DNA of 64,000 nt, taken from positions 26,551-90,550 of the forward strand of contig JAYZBC010000082.1 of assembly GCA_036339375.1 (NCBI GenBank), written 5' to 3'. Made by a program: the position numbers and the translations under genes. The notes beneath the pieces are model-generated. The model did not search any database, was not told where the DNA came from, and was given only the letters and a program-made list of their open reading frames with translations. The DNA is from JAYZBC01 sp036339375 (GTDB lineage: Bacteria > Pseudomonadota > Alphaproteobacteria > MPNO01 > UBA2964). This document shows, piece by piece, positions 26,014 through 35,383 of the stretch (its first letter is position 1; every line of letters starts with the position of its first letter).

Positions 26014-27066
26014 ATGGAATTTGGGGTCCAGTTTTTTCCTAATATTAAACCCGAGGAGAAATCCTCTGCACAATATTTTGATGAATGTCTGAAATTATGT
26101 GAGTTGTTGGATGTTTACGGTTATACCCATGTACGTACTGTGGAACATTATTTCCATGTATATGGTGGTTATAGTCCCAATCCAATTGTTTTTCTTACCG
26201 CCGCATCGCAAAGAACAAATAAAGCCAGGTTGGTGACCGGGGCCGTTTTACCTGTTTTTAATAATCCCCTTAAAATTGCGGGAGAAATTGGAATGCTTGA
26301 TGGCATCTCCAATGGTAGATTGGAAGTTGGTTTGGCGCGTGCTTTTATACCCCGAGAATTTGAGGCTTTTAAAATTGATTTGGGAGAAAGTGTAGCGCGA
26401 TTTGATGAAGGCGTCGAACAAATTGCCAAGCTTTTGGAAAAGGAAAATGTGACGTGTAAGGGAAGGTTTCACAGCTTTGAAAATATTACTTCTTTTCCCC
26501 GCCCATTACAAAAACCAAGACCACAATTCTGGACTGCAGCCCTAAGCACTGAGGAGTCGTTTGAAAAAGCAGGAAGAGCCGGAAATTGGCTTATGGGGAT
26601 ACCCATTGCGGGTGGAAAAATGAAAGAGCTTTTAGACATTTATCGTGACGCATGGAAAACAGCAGGCCATCCTGGAAACGGTAGAATTATGTTAGCATTT
26701 TTTATGTTTTGTCACGAAGATCATGATGAAGCTATTCGGATTGCCCGGACGCAAGTCGATAATTATTTCATATCTCTTGTCGATTCGGCTAGTGGTTGGA
26801 CGACAGGTTCAGCATCAAATGATTATCGGAATTATGACAAAATTTTAGCTTCTTTGAAGCAAGAAAATTTAGATACGCAAATAGAAAAATGTTCAGCATG
26901 GGTTGGAACTCCCGATGAGTTAGTTGAAATGATCAAAGATTATGATAACCAAGTTGGTGGTTTTGATGATGGGTCTCTCCAAGTGAATTTTACAAATATG
27001 ACCTATGACCACGCTGAAAAATCGATGGAATTGTTTGGGGAAAAAGTAATTCCTCGCTTTGAGTAA
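26014..27066 (+). CDS. LLM-class flavin-dependent oxidoreductase (luciferase-like monooxygenase branch)
   Basis: 350 residues. It starts MEFGVQFFPNIKPEEKSSAQ, then TRP-type barrel landmarks HVRTVEHYFHVYGGY, LDGISNGRLEVGLARAF and GNWLMGIPIAGG. This pattern (residues EH on strand 2, NGR on strand 4) is like alkanal/alkanesulfonate monooxygenase-type members that use reduced FMN, and it differs from the pair at 7245-9259, so F420 use is less likely here. It stands alone, with 226 bases upstream after iorB and 126 bases before the epimerase, so it may be a single-gene transcript. TAAGG before the ATG is a fair ribosome binding site. Substrate unknown. Confidence 0.8.
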   Translation: MEFGVQFFPNIKPEEKSSAQYFDECLKLCELLDVYGYTHVRTVEHYFHVYGGYSPNPIVFLTAASQRTNKARLVTGAVLPVFNNPLKIAGEIGMLDGISNGRLEVGLARAFIPREFEAFKIDLGESVARFDEGVEQIAKLLEKENVTCKGRFHSFENITSFPRPLQKPRPQFWTAALSTEESFEKAGRAGNWLMGIPIAGGKMKELLDIYRDAWKTAGHPGNGRIMLAFFMFCHEDHDEAIRIARTQVDNYFISLVDSASGWTTGSASNDYRNYDKILASLKQENLDTQIEKCSAWVGTPDELVEMIKDYDNQVGGFDDGSLQVNFTNMTYDHAEKSMELFGEKVIPRFE

Positions 27067-27192
27067 TATATATTTGGAACAAAGCTTCAAAGTTTTTTTT
27101 TAAGTTCCAATTCATCTGGATGAATTTGGTCAATAAATGCGCGGTAAAATCCAAAATAGGCGATGCAATATAACAATATGTGGGTCTAAAGG

Positions 27193-28182
27193 ATGACTGT
27201 ACTTATTACTGGTACTGCAGGTTTTATAGGGTATCACGTGGCCAAAGCTCTTCTTGATCGTGGTGATGAAATTATAGGCGTGGATAATTTAAATAAATAT
27301 TATGATGTTCGACTGAAGGAAGCACGTCTTGCCTTGTTGCAGGCAAAAAATAATTTTACTTTTCATCAAGTTGATATTTCCAACTACGCTGCAATGCAAA
27401 ATCTCGCTCAGAATGAGAATAATATACGCCGTATAATCCACCTGGCCGCGCAGGCCGGTGTGCGTCATTCTATCGAAAAACCGTTTGTTTATGTTCAAGA
27501 CAATCTAGTTGGACACATGTCTATTCTGGAAATATGTCGGAATTTACCTAACTTTGAACATTTGGTTTATGCAAGCTCTAGTTCTGTTTATGGCGGCAAT
27601 TCAAAATTGCCATTTTCGATTGGAGATCCGACTGATAATCCCGTTTCGCTTTATGCGGCCACCAAAAAGTCCAATGAACTTATGAGTTATTGTTATTCCC
27701 ACTTGTACGAAATTTGTCAAACGGGTTTAAGATTTTTTACTGTCTATGGCCCATGGGGAAGGCCTGACATGGCAGTATACTTATTTTGCAAGTTAATTAG
27801 CGAGGGAAAACCCATTTCAGTTTTCAATCAAGGCGATATGCAACGAGATTTTACTTATATTGATGATATTGTGTCAGGTGTTATAGCAGCGCTCGACGCC
27901 CTCCCTTTCAAGGCTGATGGTGAACCCCCGGTTAGGTTATATAATATTGGGAACAATAACAGTGAGCCTTTGATGAGAGTCATAGGGTTAATAGAAGAGG
28001 GTTTAGGTAAAAAAGCGGATATAAACTTTGAACCCATGCAACCCGGTGATGTGAGGGAGACCTTTGCCGATATTGATTTGATCCGCAATGAACTTGGCTA
28101 TAAACCCCAAACATCCATCGACATAGGCATCCCAAAATTTGTCGAATGGTTTAAAGCTTACGGAACAAAATATAATATATGA
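27193..28182 (+). CDS. NAD-dependent nucleotide-sugar epimerase, probable UDP-glucuronate 4-epimerase
   Basis: 329 residues of the extended short-chain dehydrogenase fold. The NAD loop is GTAGFIG (7-13), the active site is S-x24-Y-x3-K with Y154 and K158 (YAATKK) and serines in YASSSSVYGG. The sequence LAAQAGVRHSIEKP with VGHMSILE is the usual signature of UDP-glucuronate 4-epimerases (CapI/LspL), which make UDP-galacturonate for lipopolysaccharide or capsule. It is convergent with a UDP-GlcNAc 2-epimerase gene, with 59 bases between stops. It is the first of only two surface-sugar genes in the window; no glycosyltransferase accompanies them. The start lies directly after AAAGG. Confidence 0.85.
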   Translation: MTVLITGTAGFIGYHVAKALLDRGDEIIGVDNLNKYYDVRLKEARLALLQAKNNFTFHQVDISNYAAMQNLAQNENNIRRIIHLAAQAGVRHSIEKPFVYVQDNLVGHMSILEICRNLPNFEHLVYASSSSVYGGNSKLPFSIGDPTDNPVSLYAATKKSNELMSYCYSHLYEICQTGLRFFTVYGPWGRPDMAVYLFCKLISEGKPISVFNQGDMQRDFTYIDDIVSGVIAALDALPFKADGEPPVRLYNIGNNNSEPLMRVIGLIEEGLGKKADINFEPMQPGDVRETFADIDLIRNELGYKPQTSIDIGIPKFVEWFKAYGTKYNI

Positions 28183-28241
28183 ACCGGATAAGGGCTTTAT
28201 TAATATTAACCCATTAAAACTTTTAAAACGCCTATTTGGAA

Positions 28242-29357
28242 TTACTCCAAAACTAAATTTGATGGTTTGTCAGACCGACGAAAAAGATCCTCTACAATGC
28301 GTTCAGCCGTCTTGCCGTCCCAAAGCGGGGGACATTTTCCCTGTTTCCAATTTCCAGAGATAGCCTTTTGTATCAGTTTGGATATATGAGAAGGTTTTGT
28401 AAGCATGTTGGACCCCATTTCGACAGTAATTGGGCGTTCTGTTGTATCACGTAAAGTCAAGCAAGGAATTCCTAAATAGGTTGTTTCTTCTTGAATACCC
28501 CCGGAGTCAGTCACGATAAATTGGGAAGACCGAACAAGTCCCATGAATTTAATGTAACTCATTGGTGTTGTAAGGTGAATACCTTTTGTGGTTGCAAAAT
28601 CTTTAAAGAATCCAAATTTTTGGAGCCTTAATTTGGTTCGTGGATGCAACGCAAAAACCAGCGGGATTGTTTGAGCCACAATAGACAGTTGTTTTATAAT
28701 TTCAGCTAGGACCTTCTTGTTGTCAACATTGCTAGGACGATGCAACGTTACAACGCCAAAGTTTTTTGGTGTAAGGCCAAATTCCTGATAAGTTAAAGTT
28801 TTCTCTATTTGTTTTCGTAATAATTCAAAAGAATCAATCATTACATTCCCGACGCGGCTTATTTTTGCTGCTGGGATACCTTCTTTATTTAAGTTTTTGT
28901 CAGCGTCTTTTGAAGGGGTCCATAAAAGATCAGAGATAGAATCTGTTATAATTCGGTTAATTTCCTCTGGCATTGTACGATCTTTTGACCTCAAACCTGC
29001 CTCAAGGTGGGCAACGCGAAAATTCAGTTTTTTAGCAGTTAAAGTAGCGGCTAAGGTAGAGTTTACATCTCCCACCACAATTACCCAGTCAGGCGGGTCA
29101 GAAACCAAAATTTTTTCATACGCCAATAATATTCCTGCTGTTTGCTCTGCGTGTGTCCCACTTCCAATGTTCAAATGGAAATTAGGTTTAGGCAATCCAA
29201 GGTCTTTAAAAAAGGAGTCTGACATATTGGGGTCATAATGCTGCCCTGTGTGTACGATTAATGGTTGGCACCAATTTGTACGTTCAAGAGCAAAATACAA
29301 CGGTGCGACCTTCATAAAATTAGGGCGCGCACCAGCAACTAAGTGGATAGTTAGCAT
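28242..29357 (-). CDS. wecB: UDP-N-acetylglucosamine 2-epimerase (non-hydrolysing)
   Basis: 371 residues, normal for WecB/MnaA. The motif order is VAGARPNFMK, HTGQHYDPNMSD, VVGDVNSTLA, HLEAGLRSKDR, MPEEINRIITD and TDSGGIQEETTYLG, which covers the UDP-binding and catalytic residues of the family. It interconverts UDP-GlcNAc and UDP-ManNAc, supplying ManNAc or ManNAcA for enterobacterial-common-antigen-like or other surface polymers. It faces the epimerase gene end to end and is divergent from the TRAP transporter, with a 417-base promoter region between. The usual partner WecC (UDP-ManNAc dehydrogenase) is not in the window. Confidence 0.9.
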   Translation of the reverse strand: MLTIHLVAGARPNFMKVAPLYFALERTNWCQPLIVHTGQHYDPNMSDSFFKDLGLPKPNFHLNIGSGTHAEQTAGILLAYEKILVSDPPDWVIVVGDVNSTLAATLTAKKLNFRVAHLEAGLRSKDRTMPEEINRIITDSISDLLWTPSKDADKNLNKEGIPAAKISRVGNVMIDSFELLRKQIEKTLTYQEFGLTPKNFGVVTLHRPSNVDNKKVLAEIIKQLSIVAQTIPLVFALHPRTKLRLQKFGFFKDFATTKGIHLTTPMSYIKFMGLVRSSQFIVTDSGGIQEETTYLGIPCLTLRDTTERPITVEMGSNMLTKPSHISKLIQKAISGNWKQGKCPPLWDGKTAERIVEDLFRRSDKPSNLVLE

Positions 29358-29774
29358 TATTTAATTTTTAAAATTGACGATAAAATTAACATATTTCGGC
29401 CTTTATTAAAATCATAAGTTGAAAATCCAAAATAGAAAATTTCATTATTTTTTGTTATGTCATTACCTACTACAGCTCGTCATGTTTACGCTAAATTTAT
29501 TTGCCGCAAACAAGGGTATTTTTTAATTTGACCATTAAATTAAAGTATCAAATTAAGAAGTGCACGTTTTGTTATCTTTGGAGTATTGTTTAAAAGGCCT
29601 TTTCCTCGCTATAAACGCTACATAGAATATTATATGTTTCGGTCATTTTGCTGAATTGCTTGTGCGGGGACGATGATACTTATGAGGTATAAAAAAACCA
29701 CCAAGCTGGTTCAGTTTGATAACTAATATGATAAAGTAAAAACTATTACAATAAACGGTAGGGGAGGTTTTGAA
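29358..29774. other. AT-rich divergent promoter region, no gene seen
   Basis: These 417 bases separate wecB (leftward) from dctP (rightward). There is no credible reading frame or RNA gene. A strong GGGGAGG ribosome binding site sits before the dctP ATG. The 12-base palindrome at 29592-29603 is the only ordered element I can point to. Confidence 0.5.
29592..29603. promoter_or_regulatory. 12-base perfect palindrome AAAAGGCCTTTT upstream of the TRAP operon
   Basis: AAAAGGCCTTTT lies about 170 bases before the dctP start, close to a TATAAA box at about 29612. A self-complementary site of this size near a transport/catabolic operon could be an operator. In AT-rich sequence, A-tract/T-tract palindromes also arise by chance. 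Confidence 0.25.
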
Positions 29775-30821
29775 ATGATAAATGTGCGGTATTTAATAGG
29801 TACAATGTCTCTTGGGTTTATTCTTGCGACAAGCAATCCGGTTCTTGGAGATTTAGTAGATAAACCGGGTTCTGGGTTTGGGCACTCAAATCTACGGCTG
29901 GCACATTTTACATCACCCAAACATCCAATGGATCGTTTTTTTATGCGTCCATGGACAAAAGCACTTAAAAAAATGTCGGGTGGTACGTTGCGGATAAAAA
30001 TTTACCCAGGTGGAAAACTTGGTAAAGGACCGCGCGCCCAATTCAAACGGGCGGTGGATGGTGTTGCCGATATAACTTTTGGCTTGCAAGGCTACACTTC
30101 CAAAATTTTTAAACGTACGGCAATGGTTGAACTCCCCGGAATAGCAGCTAATTCTACGGAATTAGTAAAAAAGATGTGGGCGGCGTACTCTCATTTGGCA
30201 CCCGAATACTCTCGGGTCAAGGTATTGGCGCTTTGGGTAGGAGAGGCACCAATTTTTATGAGCCGTAAAAAACCGATTCGGAATTTAACCGATATAAAAG
30301 GGCTCAAAATTAGGACACCATCAGCTAATCAATCACGTTGGCTTAAAGCGTTGGGTGCTACACCTGTATCATTTCCTGTAACGCAAATGTATAGGGCTCT
30401 AGAAACAGGCAGGGTAGATGCTCTCTTGGTACCGCCCAGTGTCATCCGGAGTTTCAAAATAGGAGAAGTAGCCAAGTATTTTACCACTGGCCTCGACGCC
30501 GCGTTTGGTAGGTCCCCATTTTTCTTGGTAATGAATAAAAAGAAATGGAAAGATTTGAACTCTAGCCACAAAATTATTTTTATGCGTACCACGGGGGCGG
30601 AATGGAGCGCAAAAGCAACAGCCATTTATAACAAGGCCGGTGCAGGTGGACTTAAAAGCGTAAGTAAGACAGGCAAGCATCAGATACTATCGTTCTCTGA
30701 ATCGGATAAAACAAAAATGCGCTCTATACTTTTGAAGGCGCGGGCTCAATATGTGGACCAACTTGAAAAAGAGGGGGTTCCTGCGAAAGCTATCCTTAAG
30801 GCGATGGGAGCTGGCAACTAA
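29775..30821 (+). CDS. dctP: TRAP transporter solute-binding protein (DctP family)
   Basis: 348 residues. The N-terminus has a Sec-type signal peptide: a positive start (MINVRYLIG), a hydrophobic core and a probable cut after about residue 25. The mature part has the DctP landmarks HFTSPKHPMDRFF, IYPGGKLGKGPRAQF and IKGLKIRTPSANQ; the last contains the arginine that normally binds the substrate carboxylate. It collects an organic acid in the periplasm and hands it to DctQM. It is followed by dctQ after 14 bases and dctM by overlap, giving a complete tripartite system. The next genes are the two reductive-dehalogenase-like genes and a ring-cleavage dioxygenase, so a (halo)aromatic or related carboxylate is the inferred cargo. 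Confidence 0.9.
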   Translation: MINVRYLIGTMSLGFILATSNPVLGDLVDKPGSGFGHSNLRLAHFTSPKHPMDRFFMRPWTKALKKMSGGTLRIKIYPGGKLGKGPRAQFKRAVDGVADITFGLQGYTSKIFKRTAMVELPGIAANSTELVKKMWAAYSHLAPEYSRVKVLALWVGEAPIFMSRKKPIRNLTDIKGLKIRTPSANQSRWLKALGATPVSFPVTQMYRALETGRVDALLVPPSVIRSFKIGEVAKYFTTGLDAAFGRSPFFLVMNKKKWKDLNSSHKIIFMRTTGAEWSAKATAIYNKAGAGGLKSVSKTGKHQILSFSESDKTKMRSILLKARAQYVDQLEKEGVPAKAILKAMGAGN

Positions 30822-30835
30822 TCCGCCGTATTGGC

Positions 30836-31345
30836 GTGGTTAACGATGGTATTGAGCGCTTGACTAAAAAAAGTGTGCGTTGTCTTGCCATAATCGCTGG
30901 GGCAACGCTGCTTTTTTTGATGTTGGTTACAGTTTATGCTGTTGTGATGCGTTATGTTTTTAACGCGCCTGTACTTTGGGCCCTGGATTATGCTCGCGTG
31001 GGCTTAGTCGTATTAGTTTTCTTTGGATTGGGTTATTGTGGGCTTACCGGTGGGCACATCGCAGTTGATTTTATTAGTTCCTTTTTACCATTTAAATTCT
31101 TAACGATTTCCGATGTTATAATACGCATCAGTTGCGTCGTTATAATTTTTTTAATGGCTTGGCAGGCTTTTATTCAAGGGCTCGATGCCCTTGAAATGGG
31201 TGAGGGCACAAATGAAGTAGAAATACCCCTTTTCCCATTTTTTCTGGTCGTAGCCTTTGGCTCAATTGTCTACTGCGTTGTACTCATAATTCAGGTAGTG
31301 CGTGCCGCAAAGGGCGTTGAAATCGACGATCCTGGTGAGGCATGA
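30836..31345 (+). CDS. dctQ: TRAP transporter small membrane subunit (DctQ family)
   Basis: 169 residues with four predicted membrane helices, including TLLFLMLVTVYAVVMRYVF, a segment around VGLVVLVFFGLGY, VVIIFLMAWQAF and FLVVAFGSIVYCVVLII. MRYVFNAP in the first helix region is the common DctQ sequence. The most credible start is the GTG at 30836; no in-frame ATG lies closer to the first helix. It binds DctM in the inner membrane and uses a cation gradient to import the acid presented by DctP. Its stop overlaps the dctM start (ATGA). Confidence 0.85.
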   Translation: MVNDGIERLTKKSVRCLAIIAGATLLFLMLVTVYAVVMRYVFNAPVLWALDYARVGLVVLVFFGLGYCGLTGGHIAVDFISSFLPFKFLTISDVIIRISCVVIIFLMAWQAFIQGLDALEMGEGTNEVEIPLFPFFLVVAFGSIVYCVVLIIQVVRAAKGVEIDDPGEA

Positions 31346-32646
31346 CACCTACTCTGGTTGGTTTGCTTGGCCTTGCGGGTTTGTTTGGATTGTTAGCCTT
31401 GCGCATGCCGGTTGGAATAGCCATGGCTGTCGTTGGTACAATCGGTTTTGGTGTACTAAACAGCTGGCCCGCTGCTATGGCCCAGCTCGGGCGCGAGCCT
31501 TTCGTCATTGCCTCGTCTTACGAACTTATTGTTATTCCGTTATTTGTTTTAATGGGTAATTTTGCCAGCATATCTGGTATGAGCCGAGATTTGTATCAGG
31601 CGGCTTACGCGTGGTTTGGGCATTGGCGCGGCGGGTTGGCGTCGGCCACAATTGCTGCTTGCGCTGGTTTTGCGTCGGTTTCCGGTTCTTCTGTAGCCTC
31701 TGCTGTAACAATGGGGCGGGTATCATTACCAGAAATGCGGCGTTATAAATACGATGCCCGATTGTCAACTGGTTGCATTGCGGCGGGCGGAACCCTAGGG
31801 ATTTTAATTCCTCCCAGTACAGGGTTTGTGATTTATGCAATTCTGACAGAAGAATCTATTGGCAGGCTTTTTTTGGCGGGTGTTCTCCCCGGCCTTTTGT
31901 TGACAGCTCTTTTCATGTTAGTGGTTTACATTCAAACCCGAATCAATCCCCAATTGGGTCCGCCCGGTCCCATTGTGTCTATTCGCGAAAGATTTTCTGC
32001 ATTGAAACAAGCTGCAGCAATGGTTGGTATTGTTGTGATCACTATCGGGGGAATTTATGTTGGTGCATTCAGTCCCACTGAAGCCGCGGGTGTTGGTGCG
32101 TTTTTAGCCCTTATGCTCGCTTTTTGGAGAAAAAAGGTTACCCGGACGTTATTAAGTGATGGGTTACTTCGTACGGTTAGGACCACGGCACTTGTTTTTT
32201 TAATAATCGTTGGAGCTCATATTTTTAGCCCATTTATAGCGCTGACCGATATCCCCGAAGACCTTGCTGAACTCTTGACCTCGCAGAACATGCCCAATGT
32301 GGCCGCGCTTTTGATAATTTTAGCAGCTTATATTGTTTTGGGTACGTTTCTCGAAGGGTTTGCAATGTTGGTTTTGACGCTACCTATCGTTTATCCCATA
32401 ATTTTGACTTTGGGATATGACCCTATATGGTTTGGTGTAGTGATGGTTATTGTTCTGGAAATGGGTCTCATCAGCCCTCCCGTCGGTGTAAATGTTTTTG
32501 TGGTAAAAGGTATTGCAGGGGATGTCCCCTTGACTCAAATTTTTATTGGAATCCTACCATTTTGGTTTGCAATGGGGATTTGTCTCATGCTTCTCGTTGT
32601 TTATCCCGAAATAGCCCTGTATCTGCCTAACAAGATGATTAACTAA
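31342..32646 (+). CDS. dctM: TRAP transporter large membrane subunit (DctM family)
   Basis: 434 residues, almost wholly hydrophobic with about a dozen membrane segments, the normal size of DctM. Landmarks are FGLLALRMPVGIAMAVVG at the start, ASVSGSSVASAVTMGRV (the conserved discontinuous-helix region), GGTLGILIPPSTGFVIY and LISPPVGVNVFVVKG near the C-terminus. It forms the translocation channel with DctQ. The ATG overlaps the dctQ stop. The first reductive-dehalogenase-like gene begins 11 bases after its stop, so transport and catabolic genes are likely one operon. Confidence 0.9.
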   Translation: MTPTLVGLLGLAGLFGLLALRMPVGIAMAVVGTIGFGVLNSWPAAMAQLGREPFVIASSYELIVIPLFVLMGNFASISGMSRDLYQAAYAWFGHWRGGLASATIAACAGFASVSGSSVASAVTMGRVSLPEMRRYKYDARLSTGCIAAGGTLGILIPPSTGFVIYAILTEESIGRLFLAGVLPGLLLTALFMLVVYIQTRINPQLGPPGPIVSIRERFSALKQAAAMVGIVVITIGGIYVGAFSPTEAAGVGAFLALMLAFWRKKVTRTLLSDGLLRTVRTTALVFLIIVGAHIFSPFIALTDIPEDLAELLTSQNMPNVAALLIILAAYIVLGTFLEGFAMLVLTLPIVYPIILTLGYDPIWFGVVMVIVLEMGLISPPVGVNVFVVKGIAGDVPLTQIFIGILPFWFAMGICLMLLVVYPEIALYLPNKMIN

Positions 32647-32657
32647 CTGGATTATTA

Positions 32658-33992
32658 ATGAGAATTTTCTCTCAAAAAAACAGAAAGCTCCATCTTGGTA
32701 AATTTCCAATGGAGAAAATTAAACGCGTCCAGAATACCACCACCTATATTTCAGAAAAAATACCTCGTGTACCGAAGAGAGCCAATTTTTTTAATCGGGC
32801 TGCTATAGGAGATTTGGGTCCGAAAGCCAAACGCGAGCGCCCAAGGTTTGTTTCAAAAATTCCTTTTGCCCGTTCAATGGGTAAGGTTTGTAAAGCACAT
32901 ATGGAAATGCACAAAGGTGATGTTTTTGCAACAAAGGGTGCCTTGCCGGGTGACCTGAATGAAAGGGCGGAACATTTCAAAGCGCTTGCTTACTTTTTAA
33001 ATGCTGACTTGGTAGGTATTTGCAAAATTCCTGATTATGCGTGGTACAGTCACGACACAGATGGCAGTGAAATAGAGCCCCGCCACGAATTTGCCATCGT
33101 CGTTTTAGTTGATCAAGGTTTTGAGACGTTAGACGCGGCTTCCGGTGACGATTGGATCAGTAATGCCCAAAGTTTTCGAGCTTATATGTGGGGTTCTAAT
33201 ATTGCGTGCACAGTCGCTGAGTATATCAGGCAACTCGGATATGAAGCTCAAGCTCATACAAATTTTGATAGTGACGTTTTGCATATACCTTTAGTGATGT
33301 TGGCGGGGCTTGGAGAACTTAGTAGAATTGGCGAGGTTGTGTTGAACCCTTTTTTAGGGCCTCGATTTAAGTCAACAGTTATTACCACGAATCTTCCCCT
33401 GGCAGTAGATGAACCCATAGACTTTGGACTTCAGGATTTTTGTTCCAAATGCATGAAATGCGCAACTGAATGCCCGTGCAATGCAATCTCTTTCGGCGAA
33501 AAGGTGATGTTCAACGGCTATGAAATGTGGAAACCCGATGTGGCAAAATGTACATCGTATCGTGTTACCAACCCAAAGGGAGGTGGTTGCGGGCGGTGTA
33601 TGAAAATGTGTCCTTTCAACAAAGAAGGATTGATTGCACATCGCCTAGGACTTTGGGCTGCAATAAAAATTCCTCTTTTGAGAGGGTTTCTTGCGCGTCT
33701 TGATAATTGGTTAGCCTTTGGAAAACAAAACGACGTTAAAAAATGGTGGTGGGATCTCGAGGTGGTGGACAAAAAAATTACCGTGCCAAACCGAGTGAAT
33801 AGACGTTCGGTAAAAAAGGCTCCAAAAATTCCTTCTGTTGAAAGGCTGGGAATGTATCCGGTTGATACAATACCCCAAGCTGACCGTACCGAGACAGTTC
33901 CTATCGATCGGAAAGAGGGACAGCGGTTTTACGATTTGGGAAGAAGAGAAAACAAGGCTCGTAAAGCTAAAGAGAAGGCGGAAGGAAAATGA
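32658..33992 (+). CDS. Reductive dehalogenase-like protein (cobamide, two [4Fe-4S]), copy 1
   Basis: 444 residues. The C-terminal Fe-S module is the diagnostic part: C262, C265, C268 and C272 in CSKCMKCATECP (C-x2-C-x2-C-x3-CP), then C298, C311, C314, C318 in the form C-x12-C-x2-C-x3-CP ending CGRCMKMCPFNKEG. That second spacing is that of reductive dehalogenases (RdhA), not of epoxyqueuosine reductase QueG. Upstream, DDWISNAQSFRAYMWGS and the helix to LGYEAQAH fit the base-off cobamide-binding dehalogenase domain. There is no Tat signal and no membrane helix, so it is cytosolic, as in the catabolic, oxygen-tolerant branch. Unlike NpRdhA or BhbA it has no fused reductase domain, so an external ferredoxin or flavoprotein must supply electrons. 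Predicted role: reductive removal of halogen from an aromatic acid. Confidence 0.75.
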   Translation: MRIFSQKNRKLHLGKFPMEKIKRVQNTTTYISEKIPRVPKRANFFNRAAIGDLGPKAKRERPRFVSKIPFARSMGKVCKAHMEMHKGDVFATKGALPGDLNERAEHFKALAYFLNADLVGICKIPDYAWYSHDTDGSEIEPRHEFAIVVLVDQGFETLDAASGDDWISNAQSFRAYMWGSNIACTVAEYIRQLGYEAQAHTNFDSDVLHIPLVMLAGLGELSRIGEVVLNPFLGPRFKSTVITTNLPLAVDEPIDFGLQDFCSKCMKCATECPCNAISFGEKVMFNGYEMWKPDVAKCTSYRVTNPKGGGCGRCMKMCPFNKEGLIAHRLGLWAAIKIPLLRGFLARLDNWLAFGKQNDVKKWWWDLEVVDKKITVPNRVNRRSVKKAPKIPSVERLGMYPVDTIPQADRTETVPIDRKEGQRFYDLGRRENKARKAKEKAEGK

Positions 33993-35299
33993 GACTGTTT
34001 TCGCAGCGCAAACGTCCCATGCATTTGGGTCGTTATAAAATGGAGAAAATAAAGCGGGTTATTAGTCCCACGACTTTTATTTCGGATGACGTACCCAGAG
34101 TGCCCAAACGCTCAAACTTTTTTACTCGTGCCGCTAAGGGGGATCTGGGCAAAAAGGCGCAGTTTGAAAGAACTCACCGTTTTGCGAAGACACCCTTAAG
34201 TGTAGCTTTGCGAAAAATGTCGGCAACTCATGATGAAATACATGATGGGAAAGTTGCCTCGGAAAGGGCACCAATTACGGATAATCCAAAAACAATTTCC
34301 GAGCATATAAAGTCCATGTGTTATTTTCTTGACGCAGACATAGTAGGAATTTGTGAGGTGCCTAATTATGCTTGGTACAGCCATGATAACGATGGGACTG
34401 CGATAGAGCCTTATCACAAATATGCTATTGTTATCGTTACAGACCAAGGATTTGAAACATTAGACGCCGCATCGGGGGATGATTGGATTAGTAACGCTCA
34501 AAGCCAGCGTGCTTATCTTATTGGGTCAACAATTGCTTGTACTGTGGCAGATTATATTCGTCAACTTGGATTTCCCGCTCGGGCACAAACTGCAACAAAA
34601 TCAGACGTGCTCCATTTGCCATTAACTTTGTTGGCGGGACTGGGTGAACTTAGCCGAATTGGTGAAATGGTTCTCAACCCATTTCTGGGACCACGCTTTA
34701 AAACGACAGTGATCACGACGGATTTACCCCTTGAGGTGGACCAACCAATCGATTTCGGCCTCCAAGATTTCTGCAATAAATGTTTGAAATGTGCCAACGA
34801 ATGTCCCTGTAACGCAATTTCTTTTGGCAAAAAAATTATGTTCAACGGGTATGAAATGTGGAAACCCGATGTTGAAAAATGCACACTATACCGTGTGACT
34901 AATCAGAAAGGGGCTTCATGCGGCAGATGTATGAAAATGTGCCCGTTCAATAAGGAAGGAATATTAGCCCATCGCCTTGCTCTATGGTTTGCGGTGAAAA
35001 TACCAATTGTCCGAAGGTTGCTCGCCCGAATGGACGATTGGTTTAAATTTGGTAAAAGGACAGTTAAAAATAAATGGTGGTGGGATCACGAGAATGTTGA
35101 TGGCAAGTATATTGTCGCAAAATCAGCAAACGAAAGGGATTTAAAAACCAAAATTGAACCCCACGCGGAAGACCGTTACGCTATCTTTCCTGTTGACACT
35201 TTACCACCGGCTTATCACGAGGAATCATTTCCCATTAACCGACAAGCAGGTATTCGAAGGCGTGCTGAGGCCGATTTACCACCTAAACGGAAAAATTGA
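33989..35299 (+). CDS. Reductive dehalogenase-like protein (cobamide, two [4Fe-4S]), copy 2
   Basis: 436 residues, overlapping copy 1 by ATGA. The first 320 residues align to copy 1 without a single gap, with about 215 identities by hand count, so this is a tandem duplication. All eight cluster cysteines are kept (C262, C265, C268, C272, C298, C311, C314, C318). The tails after residue 360 diverge. Some differences fall in the presumed active-site face: copy 1 SFRAYMW versus SQRAYLI here, and EAQAHTN versus PARAQTA. These suggest different substrates or ring positions rather than decay. Like copy 1 it lacks a Tat signal and a fused reductase. The gentisate-dioxygenase-like gene follows 84 bases downstream. 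Confidence 0.75.
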   Translation: MRLFSQRKRPMHLGRYKMEKIKRVISPTTFISDDVPRVPKRSNFFTRAAKGDLGKKAQFERTHRFAKTPLSVALRKMSATHDEIHDGKVASERAPITDNPKTISEHIKSMCYFLDADIVGICEVPNYAWYSHDNDGTAIEPYHKYAIVIVTDQGFETLDAASGDDWISNAQSQRAYLIGSTIACTVADYIRQLGFPARAQTATKSDVLHLPLTLLAGLGELSRIGEMVLNPFLGPRFKTTVITTDLPLEVDQPIDFGLQDFCNKCLKCANECPCNAISFGKKIMFNGYEMWKPDVEKCTLYRVTNQKGASCGRCMKMCPFNKEGILAHRLALWFAVKIPIVRRLLARMDDWFKFGKRTVKNKWWWDHENVDGKYIVAKSANERDLKTKIEPHAEDRYAIFPVDTLPPAYHEESFPINRQAGIRRRAEADLPPKRKN

Positions 35300-35383
35300 T
35301 CTTTTAGATTTGATTGCTTATATATGCTCCGGGTCTCATTATAAAATTTAAAACGTGCTGAACTACCGGCAGGGAGAAAAAAT

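Noticed and set aside
27074..27110. Inverted repeat TTGGAAC/GTTCCAA with a T-run inside, as a terminator after the LLM gene
   Set aside because: The T-run lies inside the 23-base loop rather than after the stem, so it does not form a normal rho-independent terminator.
29675..29720. Short repeat AACCA/TGGTT near dctP as an operator
   Set aside because: Five-base arms are too short to separate from chance in this sequence.
32658..35299. Epoxyqueuosine reductase (QueG) as the identity of the B12/Fe-S pair
   Set aside because: The C-x12-C-x2-C-x3-CP spacing, the length of about 440 residues and the tandem arrangement in a transporter/dioxygenase operon fit RdhA-like proteins better.
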